A stretch of 64,000 bases of DNA from Bacillus zhangzhouensis (GTDB taxonomy: Bacteria; Bacillota; Bacilli; Bacillales; Bacillaceae): positions 186,001-250,000 of the forward strand of contig CP099514.1 of NCBI GenBank assembly GCA_025809375.1, read 5' to 3'. Within the stretch, counting starts at the first letter, position 1; the number at the start of each line of letters is the position of its first letter. The position numbers and the translations under genes were made by a program. Below are positions 46,961 through 56,274 of this stretch, piece after piece. The notes beneath the pieces are model-generated. The model was given only the letters and a program-made list of their open reading frames with translations. It did not search any database and was not told the DNA's origin.

Positions 46961-46991
46961 TTGTCACACAATACTATGTAATGTATAGTAT
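46961..46991 (+). promoter_or_regulatory. Promoter and operator of the PadR operon
   Basis: TTGTCA, 17 bases, TATAGT. A perfect palindrome ATACTAT-GTAATGT-ATAGTAT (46971-46991) covers the -10 and spacer. PadR proteins bind such dyads, so autorepression is likely. Confidence 0.7.
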
Positions 46992-47012
46992 AAAGAGTTA
47001 GGAGTTGTAAAC

Positions 47013-47330
47013 ATGAATGCACAATTAAAAAAAGGATTATTGGAATTTTGTGTACTGGCGGTATTAAAGAAAGGCGATTCCTATGGTTATCAAATCATTA
47101 AAGATATGTCCCATTGTATTGAGATTTCAGAATCGACATTGTATCCGATTTTAAAGCGTTTAGAGCAAAACAATTATGTGGAGACCTATTCCCAGGAACA
47201 TAACAGTCGATTAAGAAAATACTACCGCATGACAGAAAGCGGGCGGGAGCATATGGCGCAGTTTTTAGAGGAATGGGATCAGGTGATGGCGATTTACGAC
47301 TTTATTTCTGGAGGACAGGGCAATGAATAA
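47013..47330 (+). CDS. PadR-family transcriptional regulator
   Basis: 105 residues, single PadR winged helix (VLAVLKKGDSYGYQIIKDMS, ISESTLYPILKRLEQNNYVE, RKYYRMTESGREHM) with a short C-terminal dimer helix (PadR-s1 type). RBS TTAGGAG. Overlaps the next gene by 8 bases. This pairing with DUF1700 is common in Firmicutes envelope-stress loci. Confidence 0.9.
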   Translation: MNAQLKKGLLEFCVLAVLKKGDSYGYQIIKDMSHCIEISESTLYPILKRLEQNNYVETYSQEHNSRLRKYYRMTESGREHMAQFLEEWDQVMAIYDFISGGQGNE

Positions 47331-47910
47331 AAAAGAATTTTTGAGCAGCCTAAAGAAGCATCTGCATCTTCTAGGCGACAAAGATAGTGATCGGTTTATC
47401 GAATACTACGATGAAATGATTGAGGATTATCAGGAAGATGGCTACAGTGAACAGGAAGCGGTTCATCAAGTCGGGCAGCCTGCCATCATCGCTGAAGGAA
47501 TTATGAAGGAACAAGGAATAAAAACCGTTCAGGTGCCCACGTTTGGAGAAAAAGCCACAAGACTCTCCATTCTCATTTTAGGCTTTCCGTTATGGGGCAG
47601 TATTCTAGCAACAGTCTTCCTGCTGATTCTTTCTGTGTATATGGTAATTTGGTGCATTCCACTCGTGACAGGTGCATTGACGCTTACTGGTCTGCTCGGC
47701 GGTTTTTGGAGTATCATTGGTTCTCCATTTATTTTTCAGGACGGTTTGCATGTGGTGGTGACGCAGGTTGGTGTAGGTATTCTTCTATTAGGTGTCGGAT
47801 TATTAAGCGGCATAGCCACGGCGTACTTGACAAAGCTATTTGTGCAAATGACTATTCAAACCACTAAGGCATTCATGGGGATGTTTAGAAAGAAGGTCGT
47901 GAGAATATGA
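47323..47910 (+). CDS. DUF1700 (HAAS-domain) membrane protein
   Basis: 195 residues: N-terminal HAAS helical domain (NKKEFLSSLKKHLHLLGDKD, IEYYDEMIEDYQEDG) and four transmembrane segments. The HAAS domain usually interacts with the adjacent PadR regulator. The ATG overlaps the padR stop, and its own TGA overlaps the ATG of the following short gene (ATGA), so the three are coupled. Confidence 0.87.
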   Translation: MNKKEFLSSLKKHLHLLGDKDSDRFIEYYDEMIEDYQEDGYSEQEAVHQVGQPAIIAEGIMKEQGIKTVQVPTFGEKATRLSILILGFPLWGSILATVFLLILSVYMVIWCIPLVTGALTLTGLLGGFWSIIGSPFIFQDGLHVVVTQVGVGILLLGVGLLSGIATAYLTKLFVQMTIQTTKAFMGMFRKKVVRI

Positions 47911-48068
47911 ACGTGAATGATTTAAAAAAGCAATGCTTCAAATGGGGGATCATCTTCACCGTTGTCGGAGGAATTGTCATGGCAATTGGTTTTGGGCTAT
48001 CAGGCTTTGATTTAGAGGCATATCACACAAATGATGAGAACAATGTGTTCCGCACGATCAATTGGTAG
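47907..48068 (+). CDS. Short DUF4097-type N-terminus (53 aa), probably truncated
   Basis: Begins MNVNDLKKQCFKWGIIFTVV with one transmembrane helix and ends FRTINW. In related PadR-DUF1700 operons the third gene is a ~300-residue DUF4097 adhesin-like protein starting in the same manner. Here the frame stops after 53 residues and a terminator follows within 20 bases, so most of it is deleted. The stub might still be expressed through the ATGA overlap. Confidence 0.6.
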   Translation: MNVNDLKKQCFKWGIIFTVVGGIVMAIGFGLSGFDLEAYHTNDENNVFRTINW

Positions 48069-48085
48069 CACGTCATGATGGAGTG

Positions 48086-48114
48086 AAAAAACCCGCTTAT
48101 GCGGGTCTTTTTTT
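48086..48114. terminator. Terminator between PadR operon and ydgK
   Basis: AAAAAACCCGC-TTAT-GCGGGT followed by CTTTTTTT; A and T runs on both sides. It overlaps the last codons of ydgK. Confidence 0.85.
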
Positions 48115-49314
48115 CGCTCGGACCACAAAGAAGATATAACAGCAAAGTGCGCCTAGATCACAAAGCATAATGATCAGACCCATTGGAAAGGCTGTTTGGC
48201 TGCCGGCTAGTCCGACAAGAGGTGTCATGCAAGCGCCTAGCAGCATTTGCGCCACACCGATCAGGGCAGCCGCACTTCCTGCATGCGCCCCGTGATGCTG
48301 CATCGCAAGAGACGGGGCAGAGGTACCGACAATTCCAACGCTTGAGACGACAAAAAACAGCGGAATCAGAATACCGTACAATCCTGCATCAATTGAGATC
48401 ATGAAAAATAAAGTAACTCCCCCTAACGCAGCTGTCAGCAATCCAATGCGAAGAACTTTCTCTTCACCGATTTTCGCAGCGACTCGGGCAAATACTTGTC
48501 CAGCTGTGATGATCCCAAGACTATTTACCGCAAAGGCCGCACTAAATCCTTGTGGAGAAAGGCTGAAAATATCCTGAAGCACAAACGGTGAACCAGAAAT
48601 ATAAGCAAACATCGCTGCGAATACAAGACCCTGCGAGAGGGCATACCCAACAAAGAGACGATCACTGGTTAAAATTTTCATAGCGCTTTTAATCTGTTGA
48701 AAGCCCCCGGTCTGTCTGCGCTCCGCAGGTAAGCTTTCTTGCAGTGAAAAAATGGATCTCAAAAGCATCAATGCCCCGAGAATTCCTAGTAGTACAAATA
48801 CACCCTGCCATGTCGTGAAACGTAAAATCTGTCCGCCCGCAATAGGTGCTGCTGCCGGAGCAACCCCGTTGACTAACATCAGCAGTGCAAAGAATTTCGT
48901 CATGTCTGATCCTTCATAATGATCGCGGACGATGGCTCGTGCAATGACAATGCCTGCTGAACCAGCAAGTCCTTGAATCAATCTAAGCACAATAAACGTC
49001 CAAATTGATGTGACCGCTGTACAAAGAAGTGATACGGCTATAAAGATAATCAAGCCAATTATCAGCGGCTTTCTTCTGCCAATCGTATCACTGATCGGGC
49101 CTGCAATCAGCTGGCCAAGCGCCAGTCCAATGAGACAAGCCATGAGACTTAATTGGGATAGAGCAGTACTTGCCTCAAAATCACGCGCAATATGAGGCAG
49201 AGCAGGTAAATACATATCCATTGCCAGCGGAGCAAGGGCTGTTAAAGATCCGAGCAATGCAGCAAGGAGAAACCGATTTTTTTTCGATTCTTGGGGATAA
49301 GATAAAGAACTCAT
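48097..49314 (-). CDS. ydgK: Bcr/CflA-type drug efflux transporter (YdgK-like)
   Basis: 405-residue major-facilitator protein, twelve transmembrane segments, DHA1 family. Family motifs: LAPLAMDMYLPALPHIARDF, motif A GPISDTIGRRKPLI, and motif C region LMLVNGVAPAAAPIAGG. Such pumps export bicyclomycin, chloramphenicol or small metabolites; the substrate is unknown. Start ATG with AGGAGTG upstream. The closest B. subtilis relative by length and sequence is YdgK. Confidence 0.85.
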   Translation of the reverse strand: MSSLSYPQESKKNRFLLAALLGSLTALAPLAMDMYLPALPHIARDFEASTALSQLSLMACLIGLALGQLIAGPISDTIGRRKPLIIGLIIFIAVSLLCTAVTSIWTFIVLRLIQGLAGSAGIVIARAIVRDHYEGSDMTKFFALLMLVNGVAPAAAPIAGGQILRFTTWQGVFVLLGILGALMLLRSIFSLQESLPAERRQTGGFQQIKSAMKILTSDRLFVGYALSQGLVFAAMFAYISGSPFVLQDIFSLSPQGFSAAFAVNSLGIITAGQVFARVAAKIGEEKVLRIGLLTAALGGVTLFFMISIDAGLYGILIPLFFVVSSVGIVGTSAPSLAMQHHGAHAGSAAALIGVAQMLLGACMTPLVGLAGSQTAFPMGLIIMLCDLGALCCYIFFVVRAKKRPA

Positions 49315-49528
49315 TTGATGACAACACTCCTCGTATACTTCCTCAACAAAGCATAATGAATCAAGCGTTCTTTTTCAATGAAAAATTTTCAAAGATGATT
49401 CCGTGCAAAATGGTTGATCTTTCGAATGAGACTCTTTACATTGAATGAGTAGAGAAAAGAGTAAAGCTATCGCATGAAGTGATTGCATGATACGTATATC
49501 CATAAATAGAGAAGCAGGAGGTGCTGAC

Positions 49529-50065
49529 ATGAACCAGCAAGAACTGATCATTCGTCAAGCAGTCAAAGAAGATCATGAGGCCATCACACGCGTGCTGATC
49601 AAATCCTATGCACAGTATGAGCCTCAATTTACAGAGGAAGGGTGGCAAAATTACTCTGCCGCGCTTACAGCAGCTGTAGATAATCCGAACATGGAGCTGA
49701 TGCTGGTGGCGGAGCTTGACGGCAAGGTCGTGGGGACGCTTCAAATGTTCCGATCATCAGAGCAAGCATATGAAAAACCCGAAATGGGCATTACATCAGC
49801 CATCGTCCGGTTTTTAGGAGTAGATCCCGATGTCAGGGGAAAAGGCATTGCAGAGTCATTGCTGCGTAAAAGTATTGAACTGACGCAATCATGGGGCGAA
49901 AATGTCCTGTATCTTCACACATCTGATAAAATGCAGGCCGCCATTCGCCTATATGAAAGAATGGGCTTTGAGCGTGCGCTTGATAAAGAATTTGTGAACC
50001 AACATGGGACGCATGTCAAGAGCTATCAATATGTGATCAAGAAAGAGCAGCCGGCTGGTTCATAA
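49529..50065 (+). CDS. GNAT-family N-acetyltransferase
   Basis: 178 residues with a full GNAT fold: the acetyl-CoA loop VRFLGVDPDVRGKGIAESLL (Q/RxxGxG/A motif), LYLHTSDKMQAAIRLYERMG and the final strand. Start ATG at 49529 follows CAGGAGGTGC; the frame continues 42 bases upstream without a site. Substrate unknown. Confidence 0.87.
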   Translation: MNQQELIIRQAVKEDHEAITRVLIKSYAQYEPQFTEEGWQNYSAALTAAVDNPNMELMLVAELDGKVVGTLQMFRSSEQAYEKPEMGITSAIVRFLGVDPDVRGKGIAESLLRKSIELTQSWGENVLYLHTSDKMQAAIRLYERMGFERALDKEFVNQHGTHVKSYQYVIKKEQPAGS

Positions 50066-50098
50066 TATCACGTGCAGCAAATGGTTTTCACTACATGC

Positions 50099-50588
50099 GG
50101 ATCGTTGGGATGAAGTCATCGAGAGAAAAGTTAATACGATCAGAAAGTTGTGAAAGATACCTGTCAGCTGTTAGACGCACAGGCAGCAGATTCTGTTTCA
50201 CAAGATGGAAGACCCGTTTACGATGAGGGCAGGTGATGGTGCTCTGACCATTCCAAAAGGGAGTTATACGACCGCCTATTATTGGAAGGATTATATTTCT
50301 GGAGAGATGATCAAGGAAAGGAACTAGGGTCTTATTTTAATATTGTGGGAGATACCCAGTTCAACGGGCAGCTGGTCATGTTTGAAGACCTCATTATTGA
50401 TCTTCTCGTTCTTCCGAATGGTGATGTCTTTGTGCTGGATGAAGATGAATTGCCGGAGAGTTTAGCGGGTTTTGAACATGGTTCGGTGCATCGGGCATTA
50501 GAGGGCGTACGGCTTCGTTAGAAAGCATGCTCAATCAAGTGAGGGCAGATGCCGAAGGAAAATATCATCACAGCTTGTTTGAGTAGAT
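50099..50588 (+). pseudogene. DUF402-family protein, broken
   Basis: Frameshifted remains. The middle reads LYFWRDDQGKELGSYFNIVG, MFEDLIIDLLVLPNGDVFVL and DEDELPESLAG, the hallmark of DUF402 (nucleoside-phosphate phosphatase-like fold). The N-terminal third is in other frames, and the tail (ESMLNQVRADAEGKYHHSLF) is cut off by a TAG after the Arg of the preceding stretch. Confidence 0.75.
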
Positions 50589-50596
50589 GTTGAAAT

Positions 50597-50633
50597 AAAA
50601 AAAACGATTCCTCGCTGAAAGGAATCGTTTTTT
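50597..50633. terminator. Bidirectional terminator before epr
   Basis: AAAAACGATTCC pairs with GGAATCGTTTTTT around TCGCTGAAA; A and T runs both sides. Confidence 0.88.
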
Positions 50634-50636
50634 CTG

Positions 50637-52250
50637 TTAAACCTTAATACGGTTTAATCGTTTTTGTAAATTGGTTTTTGTTTTGGAGGTTTTTAGCTGT
50701 TTGACAGCGATTTGAGCCGCTGCTTTTGTTTTCTTTGTTCGTTTGGCTTCCGCTTTTTTGACCTTTTGTTTAGCGTCTGTCACTTTCTTTTGATAAGCAA
50801 CTTGTTTTTTGACTTTGTCGAGCCGGTTTTGCAGGCTTGTTTTTTCTTTCCCTTTGTTTAGTTTTTTGATGGCTGTTTGGGCGCTTTTAATAGCGCCTTG
50901 TGTTTTGTATTTTTCAGCTGTTTGAACCTTTGCACGTGCCAAGCGGATATCAATGGCTGTTTGTACTTTCTTCACCCGTTCTGTGAGTGCTGTTTTTTGT
51001 TTGCTTGCAGTGAGTCGGCCAATTCTTGTTTTGGCTTGATTGACATCTGCCTGCTTTTTTGATGTTTCGGCTTTTTTGACAGCACTGGTCGCAGCCTTTA
51101 AAAAGGTGGATTGCGGCACATATTGCACGCGACCATAGCCGAATTGTGAATCCTTCCCTTTTGCGCCAAGATCCACTGTATAGCTGCGCAATAAAGTGCG
51201 AAGCTGTGCATTTGTTTTCTTCGGATGAAGCTGCTTTAACAGTGCCAGCATTCCTGTGACATGCGGTGCAGCTTGTGATGTACCCGTTGCATACCAATAC
51301 TCATTTTTCAAATATGTGCTAATGACGTTCTCGCCAGGGGCAGAAAATTCAATGCCTTTCCCTGTATTCGAGATAGACGCGAGTTTGTCTTTGTCAGTCG
51401 TTGCAGAAACGGCAATGACACTATTGTAAGCGGCTGGGTAGCTAATATGATTTTTTTTTCCATCATTTCCGCTTGCAGCGACCACAAGCAGTCCTTTTTT
51501 ATATGCTTCATCCACTGCTGAATGCAAGATAGGGATATTGTCTTCAAAGCCTAAACTTAAATTAATAATATCCATTTTGTTGGTAATCGCCCAATCAATG
51601 CCTCGAAGCAGACTAGATAGGTCGCCTTCCCCTTTTTTATCTAACACTTTCACAGCATACAGCTTCACACCAGAAGCGACACCGACTGTTCCATAATCGT
51701 TATTAAGCGCACCAATCGTGCCGGCGACATGTGTGCCATGTCCTTCATCATCTTTATAAGAGGATGTGTAGTTTACGAATGATTTACCGTCGGAGACCTT
51801 TAAATCCTCGTGTGAGAAAATACCAGTATCTAAAACGGCTACTTTTACATTTTTACCAGTGACGCCTTCTTTTATTGCTTGCTTTATATTTAGTTTTTGC
51901 AGGTTGTAAGATTTTTGTACCAATGTATTTTGATTAGTAGTAGCGGCTGTTTTTTTCACAGTAGAAGCCGCGAGTTGAACCTTTATGTTTTTTGAGACGT
52001 AAGCGATGTTTGGGTCTTTTTTGAGTGAGGTGACCGCTTGTTCATCTGCTGTCACAGCGACAGCGGGAAGATGTATGTACTGTGCGTTCACTTTCTCACT
52101 TTCCTCAATAGCTGTTTGTTTTCCTTTTTGATTTTTATAGACGATGATGATATCTGTTTCTTTTGATGGTGCAGCTGCCTGCGAATGGAAGGGCAAAGCA
52201 GTTGTCAGCGCAAGAAGAAACGCGATGATGATCATTATGTTCCTTTTCAA
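50637..52250 (-). CDS. epr: Secreted alkaline serine protease Epr
   Basis: 537 residues. Signal peptide (MKRNIMIIIAFLLALTTALP, cleavage near QAAA), I9 propeptide (DIIIVYKNQKGKQTAI), S8 catalytic domain with Asp141 (LDTGIFSHED), His171 (GHGTHVAG) and Ser325 (ATGTSQAAPH). The C-terminal ~150 residues are Lys/Ala-rich helical repeats of the type AQTAIKKLNKGKEKTSLQNR. This repeat tail is specific to Epr; here it is shorter than in B. subtilis (645 residues). Epr is involved in swarming and extracellular proteolysis. RBS AGGAGCC. Confidence 0.92.
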   Translation of the reverse strand: MKRNIMIIIAFLLALTTALPFHSQAAAPSKETDIIIVYKNQKGKQTAIEESEKVNAQYIHLPAVAVTADEQAVTSLKKDPNIAYVSKNIKVQLAASTVKKTAATTNQNTLVQKSYNLQKLNIKQAIKEGVTGKNVKVAVLDTGIFSHEDLKVSDGKSFVNYTSSYKDDEGHGTHVAGTIGALNNDYGTVGVASGVKLYAVKVLDKKGEGDLSSLLRGIDWAITNKMDIINLSLGFEDNIPILHSAVDEAYKKGLLVVAASGNDGKKNHISYPAAYNSVIAVSATTDKDKLASISNTGKGIEFSAPGENVISTYLKNEYWYATGTSQAAPHVTGMLALLKQLHPKKTNAQLRTLLRSYTVDLGAKGKDSQFGYGRVQYVPQSTFLKAATSAVKKAETSKKQADVNQAKTRIGRLTASKQKTALTERVKKVQTAIDIRLARAKVQTAEKYKTQGAIKSAQTAIKKLNKGKEKTSLQNRLDKVKKQVAYQKKVTDAKQKVKKAEAKRTKKTKAAAQIAVKQLKTSKTKTNLQKRLNRIKV

Positions 52251-52437
52251 GGTGTGGCTCCTCTCATCCGATGATCTCGGTCTTTTTTTCTCTATTATAT
52301 CGGAGAAAGCAGAGGGATGGGATAGTAGAATTGTCGTCTTGTTGAGAAAGTCATTTTTACAAGTAACTTGAAATTGAAATTCATAGAATTCTAGTAGACA
52401 ATAGAGACATCATGATAAGTGAAAGAAGGACATGCTG

Positions 52438-53919
52438 ATGAACGTAAAAGAGTATATGACGTATGATGCGACTGGCTTGGCAGCACTTGTACGGAATAAG
52501 CTGGTAACGCCCGAGGAGCTTGTGCAGGCTGCATTTGATAGATTGAATGAGGTCAATCCAGAACTAAACGCTGTGATACAGACGAGACAAGACCAAGTTT
52601 TAAAAGATATCAAGCCGTTACATGAGTATCAGCCATTTGCGGGTGTTCCGTTTGTGCTAAAAAATATATCGCAAGGAATTAAAAATGAACCGCTGACAGC
52701 AGGAGCTTTGCTGTTAAAGGATGTAAAAGCCAATTCGGATTCACACTTTGTCAATCGGTTGAAGCAGGCTGGTTTTCTCATGATTGGACATACAAATACA
52801 CCGGAATTCGGTTTGAGAAATGTGACAGAACCTGCTTTATATGGTCCAACAAGAAATCCTTGGAATACGGACTATTCTCCGGGCGGCTCAAGCGGCGGGA
52901 CAGCAGCTGCTGTTGCAAGCGGCATTGTACCTGCTGGCGGAGCAAGTGATGGCGGTGGTTCCATTCGGATTCCAGCTTCCTTTACCGGTTTGTTCGGCCT
53001 TAAGCCCACGCGGGGAAGAACGCCGGTAGGACCAGGCGCAGGAAGGCAGTGGCAAGGGGCTTCCATCGATTTTACACTCACAAAAACAGTGCGGGACAGT
53101 GCAGCCCTTCTTGATCTTCTTCAAGTCATTCAGCCTGAAGCTGCTTTCCAAACTCCGTTATACGATGGCAGTTACCAAGAGGATCTCGTGAAACGTACAT
53201 CTTCTATGCGAATTGCTTACAGCGTAGAATCTCCAGTTGGCACGAAGGTCAGTGAAGAAGCGAAGCAGGCGGTTCAGCAAACAGTGAAATGGCTGAGTGA
53301 GCAAGGCCATCAAGTAGAAGAAGCCAAGCCGGAAATTGATGGGGTCCATCTCATGCAGCAATATTACGTGATGAACAGCGGAGAAATGTCTGCATTATTC
53401 ACTTCCTTGGCTCGTTCGTTAGGGCGTTCAGTAAAGCCGGAGGAAACGGACATCGTGGCATGGGTGCTGGCGGAGGCTGGCAAGAATGTGACTGCTGCTG
53501 CTTATACAGAAAGTCTTGATGCGTGGGATCGGGCTGCTGCACAAATGGCGTCATTTCATCAAACCTACGATCTCTATGTGACACCAGCTACTGCCTATTC
53601 AGCTCCAAAGGTTGGTGAACTTATGCATTCAGATCAGGAAACAGCTGCACTTTTACAGGTGTCATCCCTTTCGATGCAAGCACAGCAGGATCTGATTTAT
53701 GACATGTTCCTCAAAAGTCTGACCTACACTCCATTTACGCAGCTTGCCAACTTAACAGGACAGCCATCAATGAGTGTTCCTGTTCATCTTACCAGCGAGG
53801 GTATGCCATTAGGGGTACAGGTGACAGCGCCTAAAGGAAAAGAAGACTGGCTGCTCAGGCTTGCAGTGGAAATGGAGGCATCCTCAATTTGGAAAGGAAC
53901 TAGTCAATTAACTCAATAA
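52438..53919 (+). CDS. Amidase-signature family hydrolase
   Basis: 493 residues. The Ser-cisSer-Lys triad is visible as Lys in GVPFVLKNIS, cis-Ser in the glycine-rich loop SPGGSSGGTAAAVASG and the nucleophile in DGGGSIRIPASFTGLFGLKP. Members include amidases, 6-aminohexanoate cyclic-dimer hydrolases and GatA; absence of gatCB neighbours rules out GatA. Start ATG at 52438 is favoured because AAGAAGGAC lies eight bases before it. A broken cupin gene follows 4 bases after the stop, suggesting a former operon. Confidence 0.87.
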   Translation: MNVKEYMTYDATGLAALVRNKLVTPEELVQAAFDRLNEVNPELNAVIQTRQDQVLKDIKPLHEYQPFAGVPFVLKNISQGIKNEPLTAGALLLKDVKANSDSHFVNRLKQAGFLMIGHTNTPEFGLRNVTEPALYGPTRNPWNTDYSPGGSSGGTAAAVASGIVPAGGASDGGGSIRIPASFTGLFGLKPTRGRTPVGPGAGRQWQGASIDFTLTKTVRDSAALLDLLQVIQPEAAFQTPLYDGSYQEDLVKRTSSMRIAYSVESPVGTKVSEEAKQAVQQTVKWLSEQGHQVEEAKPEIDGVHLMQQYYVMNSGEMSALFTSLARSLGRSVKPEETDIVAWVLAEAGKNVTAAAYTESLDAWDRAAAQMASFHQTYDLYVTPATAYSAPKVGELMHSDQETAALLQVSSLSMQAQQDLIYDMFLKSLTYTPFTQLANLTGQPSMSVPVHLTSEGMPLGVQVTAPKGKEDWLLRLAVEMEASSIWKGTSQLTQ

Positions 53920-53922
53920 CGC

Positions 53923-54981
53923 ATGATAAGCGCAGATGATCCATATATCGCCATCGATCGCTTTAGGACAAAGATCATTCGAGGATTGGGTGATGGGATG
54001 TCGGAGCAACCGCAATCGATCAAGCAATCCGAAGGCACCTCTTTTTATACCGTGTATGGTTCAGGAAAGCTGTATGGGCTGGAGAATCAGCTTGTTCATA
54101 TGCTGGCAGAAGCAAATCAAACGAATCAGCTGTTTGAACTTGCCTTAATCACAGGCGTGAAAGGAGCTTATTTCCCGCTACACTGTCATGAGCACTTATT
54201 TGAAACCATTTTTTTGCTGGAAGGAAAGCTTGAAGTAATGCTGGACGGTAAAAAATACATGGCGACAGCTTTTGATTATATTCATATCCCGCCCAAAACA
54301 ATTCATGGCTACAGAATGCATAGTCACAAAACAAGGTTTATTTCATATACGCTGGGCGGAAAAATGACTGATGTCTATCAGCAAATTGGGAGGAGTCTTT
54401 GCAGCCAGCTTTCAGCAGGCTGAAAGAGAAAACGATATCATCCTGATGCATGGAATCAGAGAACTATCTAATACAACTAAGCCCTCTGTTTTATTTCATA
54501 GTCAGCTTCCTCACGAGATGAAGCCCTATGTATTAGTGGCTGGTGAAGGGAAGCAATATATCATTGATGGTCAGATTCATGAGCTGATTGCAACAGTGGA
54601 ACAACAGGAGGGGGATTTAGTCATTTTGTGATTGAAGGAGCGAAGGAGAAATATTTCCCGCCGCATTTTCATCGGGTTCATACAGAAGCACTCTACTGTG
54701 TTGAAGGGAAGATGAACCTTCATTTGAACGGCGAGGATATATGCTTGATGCCGGGTGATTTTGCCTATATTCCGCCGGATTCGATTCACTCTTATGAAAT
54801 TGTGTGCCATTCAAATAAAATGTTGGTGTTGCTCCTTCCAGGAGAAATTGAGCAGGTGTATGAGCAATTTGAAGAATCTCAAAGCCCAAGTATATGTCCT
54901 TATTTTAAACAAGAAGGGAACTGCATGTTCAATTGGGAGACTTTTGCTCAATATGATTTGTCTTTTGTCGAAAAAGAATAA
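53923..54981 (+). pseudogene. Quercetin 2,3-dioxygenase-like bicupin, two frameshifts
   Basis: First cupin in frame to about 54390 (LCHEH-type metal site FPLHCHEHLFETIFLLEGKL, HIPPKTIHGYRMHSHKTR). A shift to the next frame carries the linker (GVFAASFQQAERENDIILMH ... QQEGDLVIL). A shift back near 54620 (T4 where T5 is needed) restores the second cupin (FPPHFHRVHTEALYCVEGKM, FAYIPPDSIHSYEI). Both cupins keep their metal-binding His/Glu. Overall layout is that of YxaG/QdoI (about 340 residues). Unless both shifts are sequencing errors, no full-length protein is made. Confidence 0.85.
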
Positions 54982-55011
54982 GTGTGTTACGCGTTACACA
55001 ACATCATGAGT

Positions 55012-55038
55012 CTGTCGAAACAATCGACAGGCTTTTTG
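55012..55038 (+). terminator. Terminator of the amidase-cupin unit
   Basis: CTGTCGA-AACAA-TCGACAG then GCTTTTTG. Confidence 0.8.
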
Positions 55039-55135
55039 TCTTTTGCCTTCCATATAAATTTCTCATTTGATGAATGAACCATTTATTCAAGGTGAAGCTA
55101 TATAAAGATGCCTTGAGCTAAAGGAGGAAATGTAT

Positions 55136-56269
55136 GTGAGAGCTGTTACTTATCAAGGGAAAAATAGCATTGCAGTGAAGAAAGTAGATGCACCGTCTAT
55201 CCAAGATCGGGAAGATGTGATCATACGTATTACATCAACAGCAATATGTGGATCAGATTTACATTTGTATCAGGGGAATTTCCCGCTTCCAATCGGCTAT
55301 GTGATTGGGCATGAACCAATGGGGATTGTGGAGGAAGTTGGCCCGGATGTCACAGCTGTAAAAAAGGGAGACCGTGTCGTCATTCCATTTACAGTTGCAT
55401 GTGGTCAGTGCCAATATTGTCATCATCACTTAGAAAGCCAATGCGACAACTCAAACCCGCACTACGATTCAGGTGGGCTTTTCGGATATAGTGAGAAATA
55501 TGGGAATTATCCTGGAGGACAGGCAGAGTATTTACGCGTACCTTTTGGCAACTACACCCCATTTAAGATCCCAGAGGATTGTGAGCTGGAGGATGAACAA
55601 TTGCTGTTCTTATCAGATGTCCTGCCAACCGCCTATTGGAGCGTAGAGCACGCAGGTGTGAAAAAAGGTGATACGGTCATCGTGCTAGGCTGCGGACCAG
55701 TTGGATTAATGGCACAGCAATTTGCTTGGCAAAAAGGAGCAGAACGTGTGATTGCCGTCGATTACATCGATTACCGCCTGCGGCATGCAAAACGGATGAG
55801 CGGTGTGGAGGTCTTTGACTTTACAGAAGATCCCGACATGGGAGAAACGTTAAAAGAGCTCACCAAGGGTGGGGCAGATGTTGTAATTGATTGTGTAGGA
55901 ATGGACGGGAAGAAGTCACCGCTTGAAAAAATTGAGCAAAAGCTCAAGCTGCAAGGCGGAACGATCGGACCCATTCAAATAGCCACAAAAGCCGTTCGAA
56001 AATGTGGAACAGTGCAGATGACGGGTGTGTACGGCGGTCTGTACAACATGTTCCCATTAGGCGCTTTTTTCGCAAGAAACGTCACCCTGAAAATGGGCCA
56101 AGCCCCGGCGCGAGGATACATGTCAAAGCTCTATCAAAAAGTGACAAGCGGTGAAATTGATCCTAGAGCCATTATCACTCACAAATTGCCATTAGATGAA
56201 GCTGCTCATGCGTACCACATCTTCAACGAAAAACAGGACGATTGTATAAAGGTCATCTTAAAGCCATAA
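55136..56269 (+). CDS. adhB: Zinc-dependent alcohol dehydrogenase AdhB-like
   Basis: 377-residue medium-chain dehydrogenase with catalytic-zinc ligands in TAICGSDLHLYQG and GHEPMGIVEEVG, structural-zinc cysteines CGQCQYCHHHLESQC, and a Rossmann motif VIVLGCGPVGLMAQ. Glutathione-independent formaldehyde-dehydrogenase-like subgroup; closest to B. subtilis AdhB. GTG start at 55136 is eight bases after GGAGG; the ATG at 55130 is only two bases away from that site. Shares a terminator region with the convergent MarR gene. Confidence 0.85.
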   Translation: MRAVTYQGKNSIAVKKVDAPSIQDREDVIIRITSTAICGSDLHLYQGNFPLPIGYVIGHEPMGIVEEVGPDVTAVKKGDRVVIPFTVACGQCQYCHHHLESQCDNSNPHYDSGGLFGYSEKYGNYPGGQAEYLRVPFGNYTPFKIPEDCELEDEQLLFLSDVLPTAYWSVEHAGVKKGDTVIVLGCGPVGLMAQQFAWQKGAERVIAVDYIDYRLRHAKRMSGVEVFDFTEDPDMGETLKELTKGGADVVIDCVGMDGKKSPLEKIEQKLKLQGGTIGPIQIATKAVRKCGTVQMTGVYGGLYNMFPLGAFFARNVTLKMGQAPARGYMSKLYQKVTSGEIDPRAIITHKLPLDEAAHAYHIFNEKQDDCIKVILKP

Positions 56270-56274
56270 AAAGA

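Noticed and set aside
52841..53151. Three alternative frames within the amidase gene
   Set aside because: Shadows created by the glycine/serine-rich signature region; none has start context.
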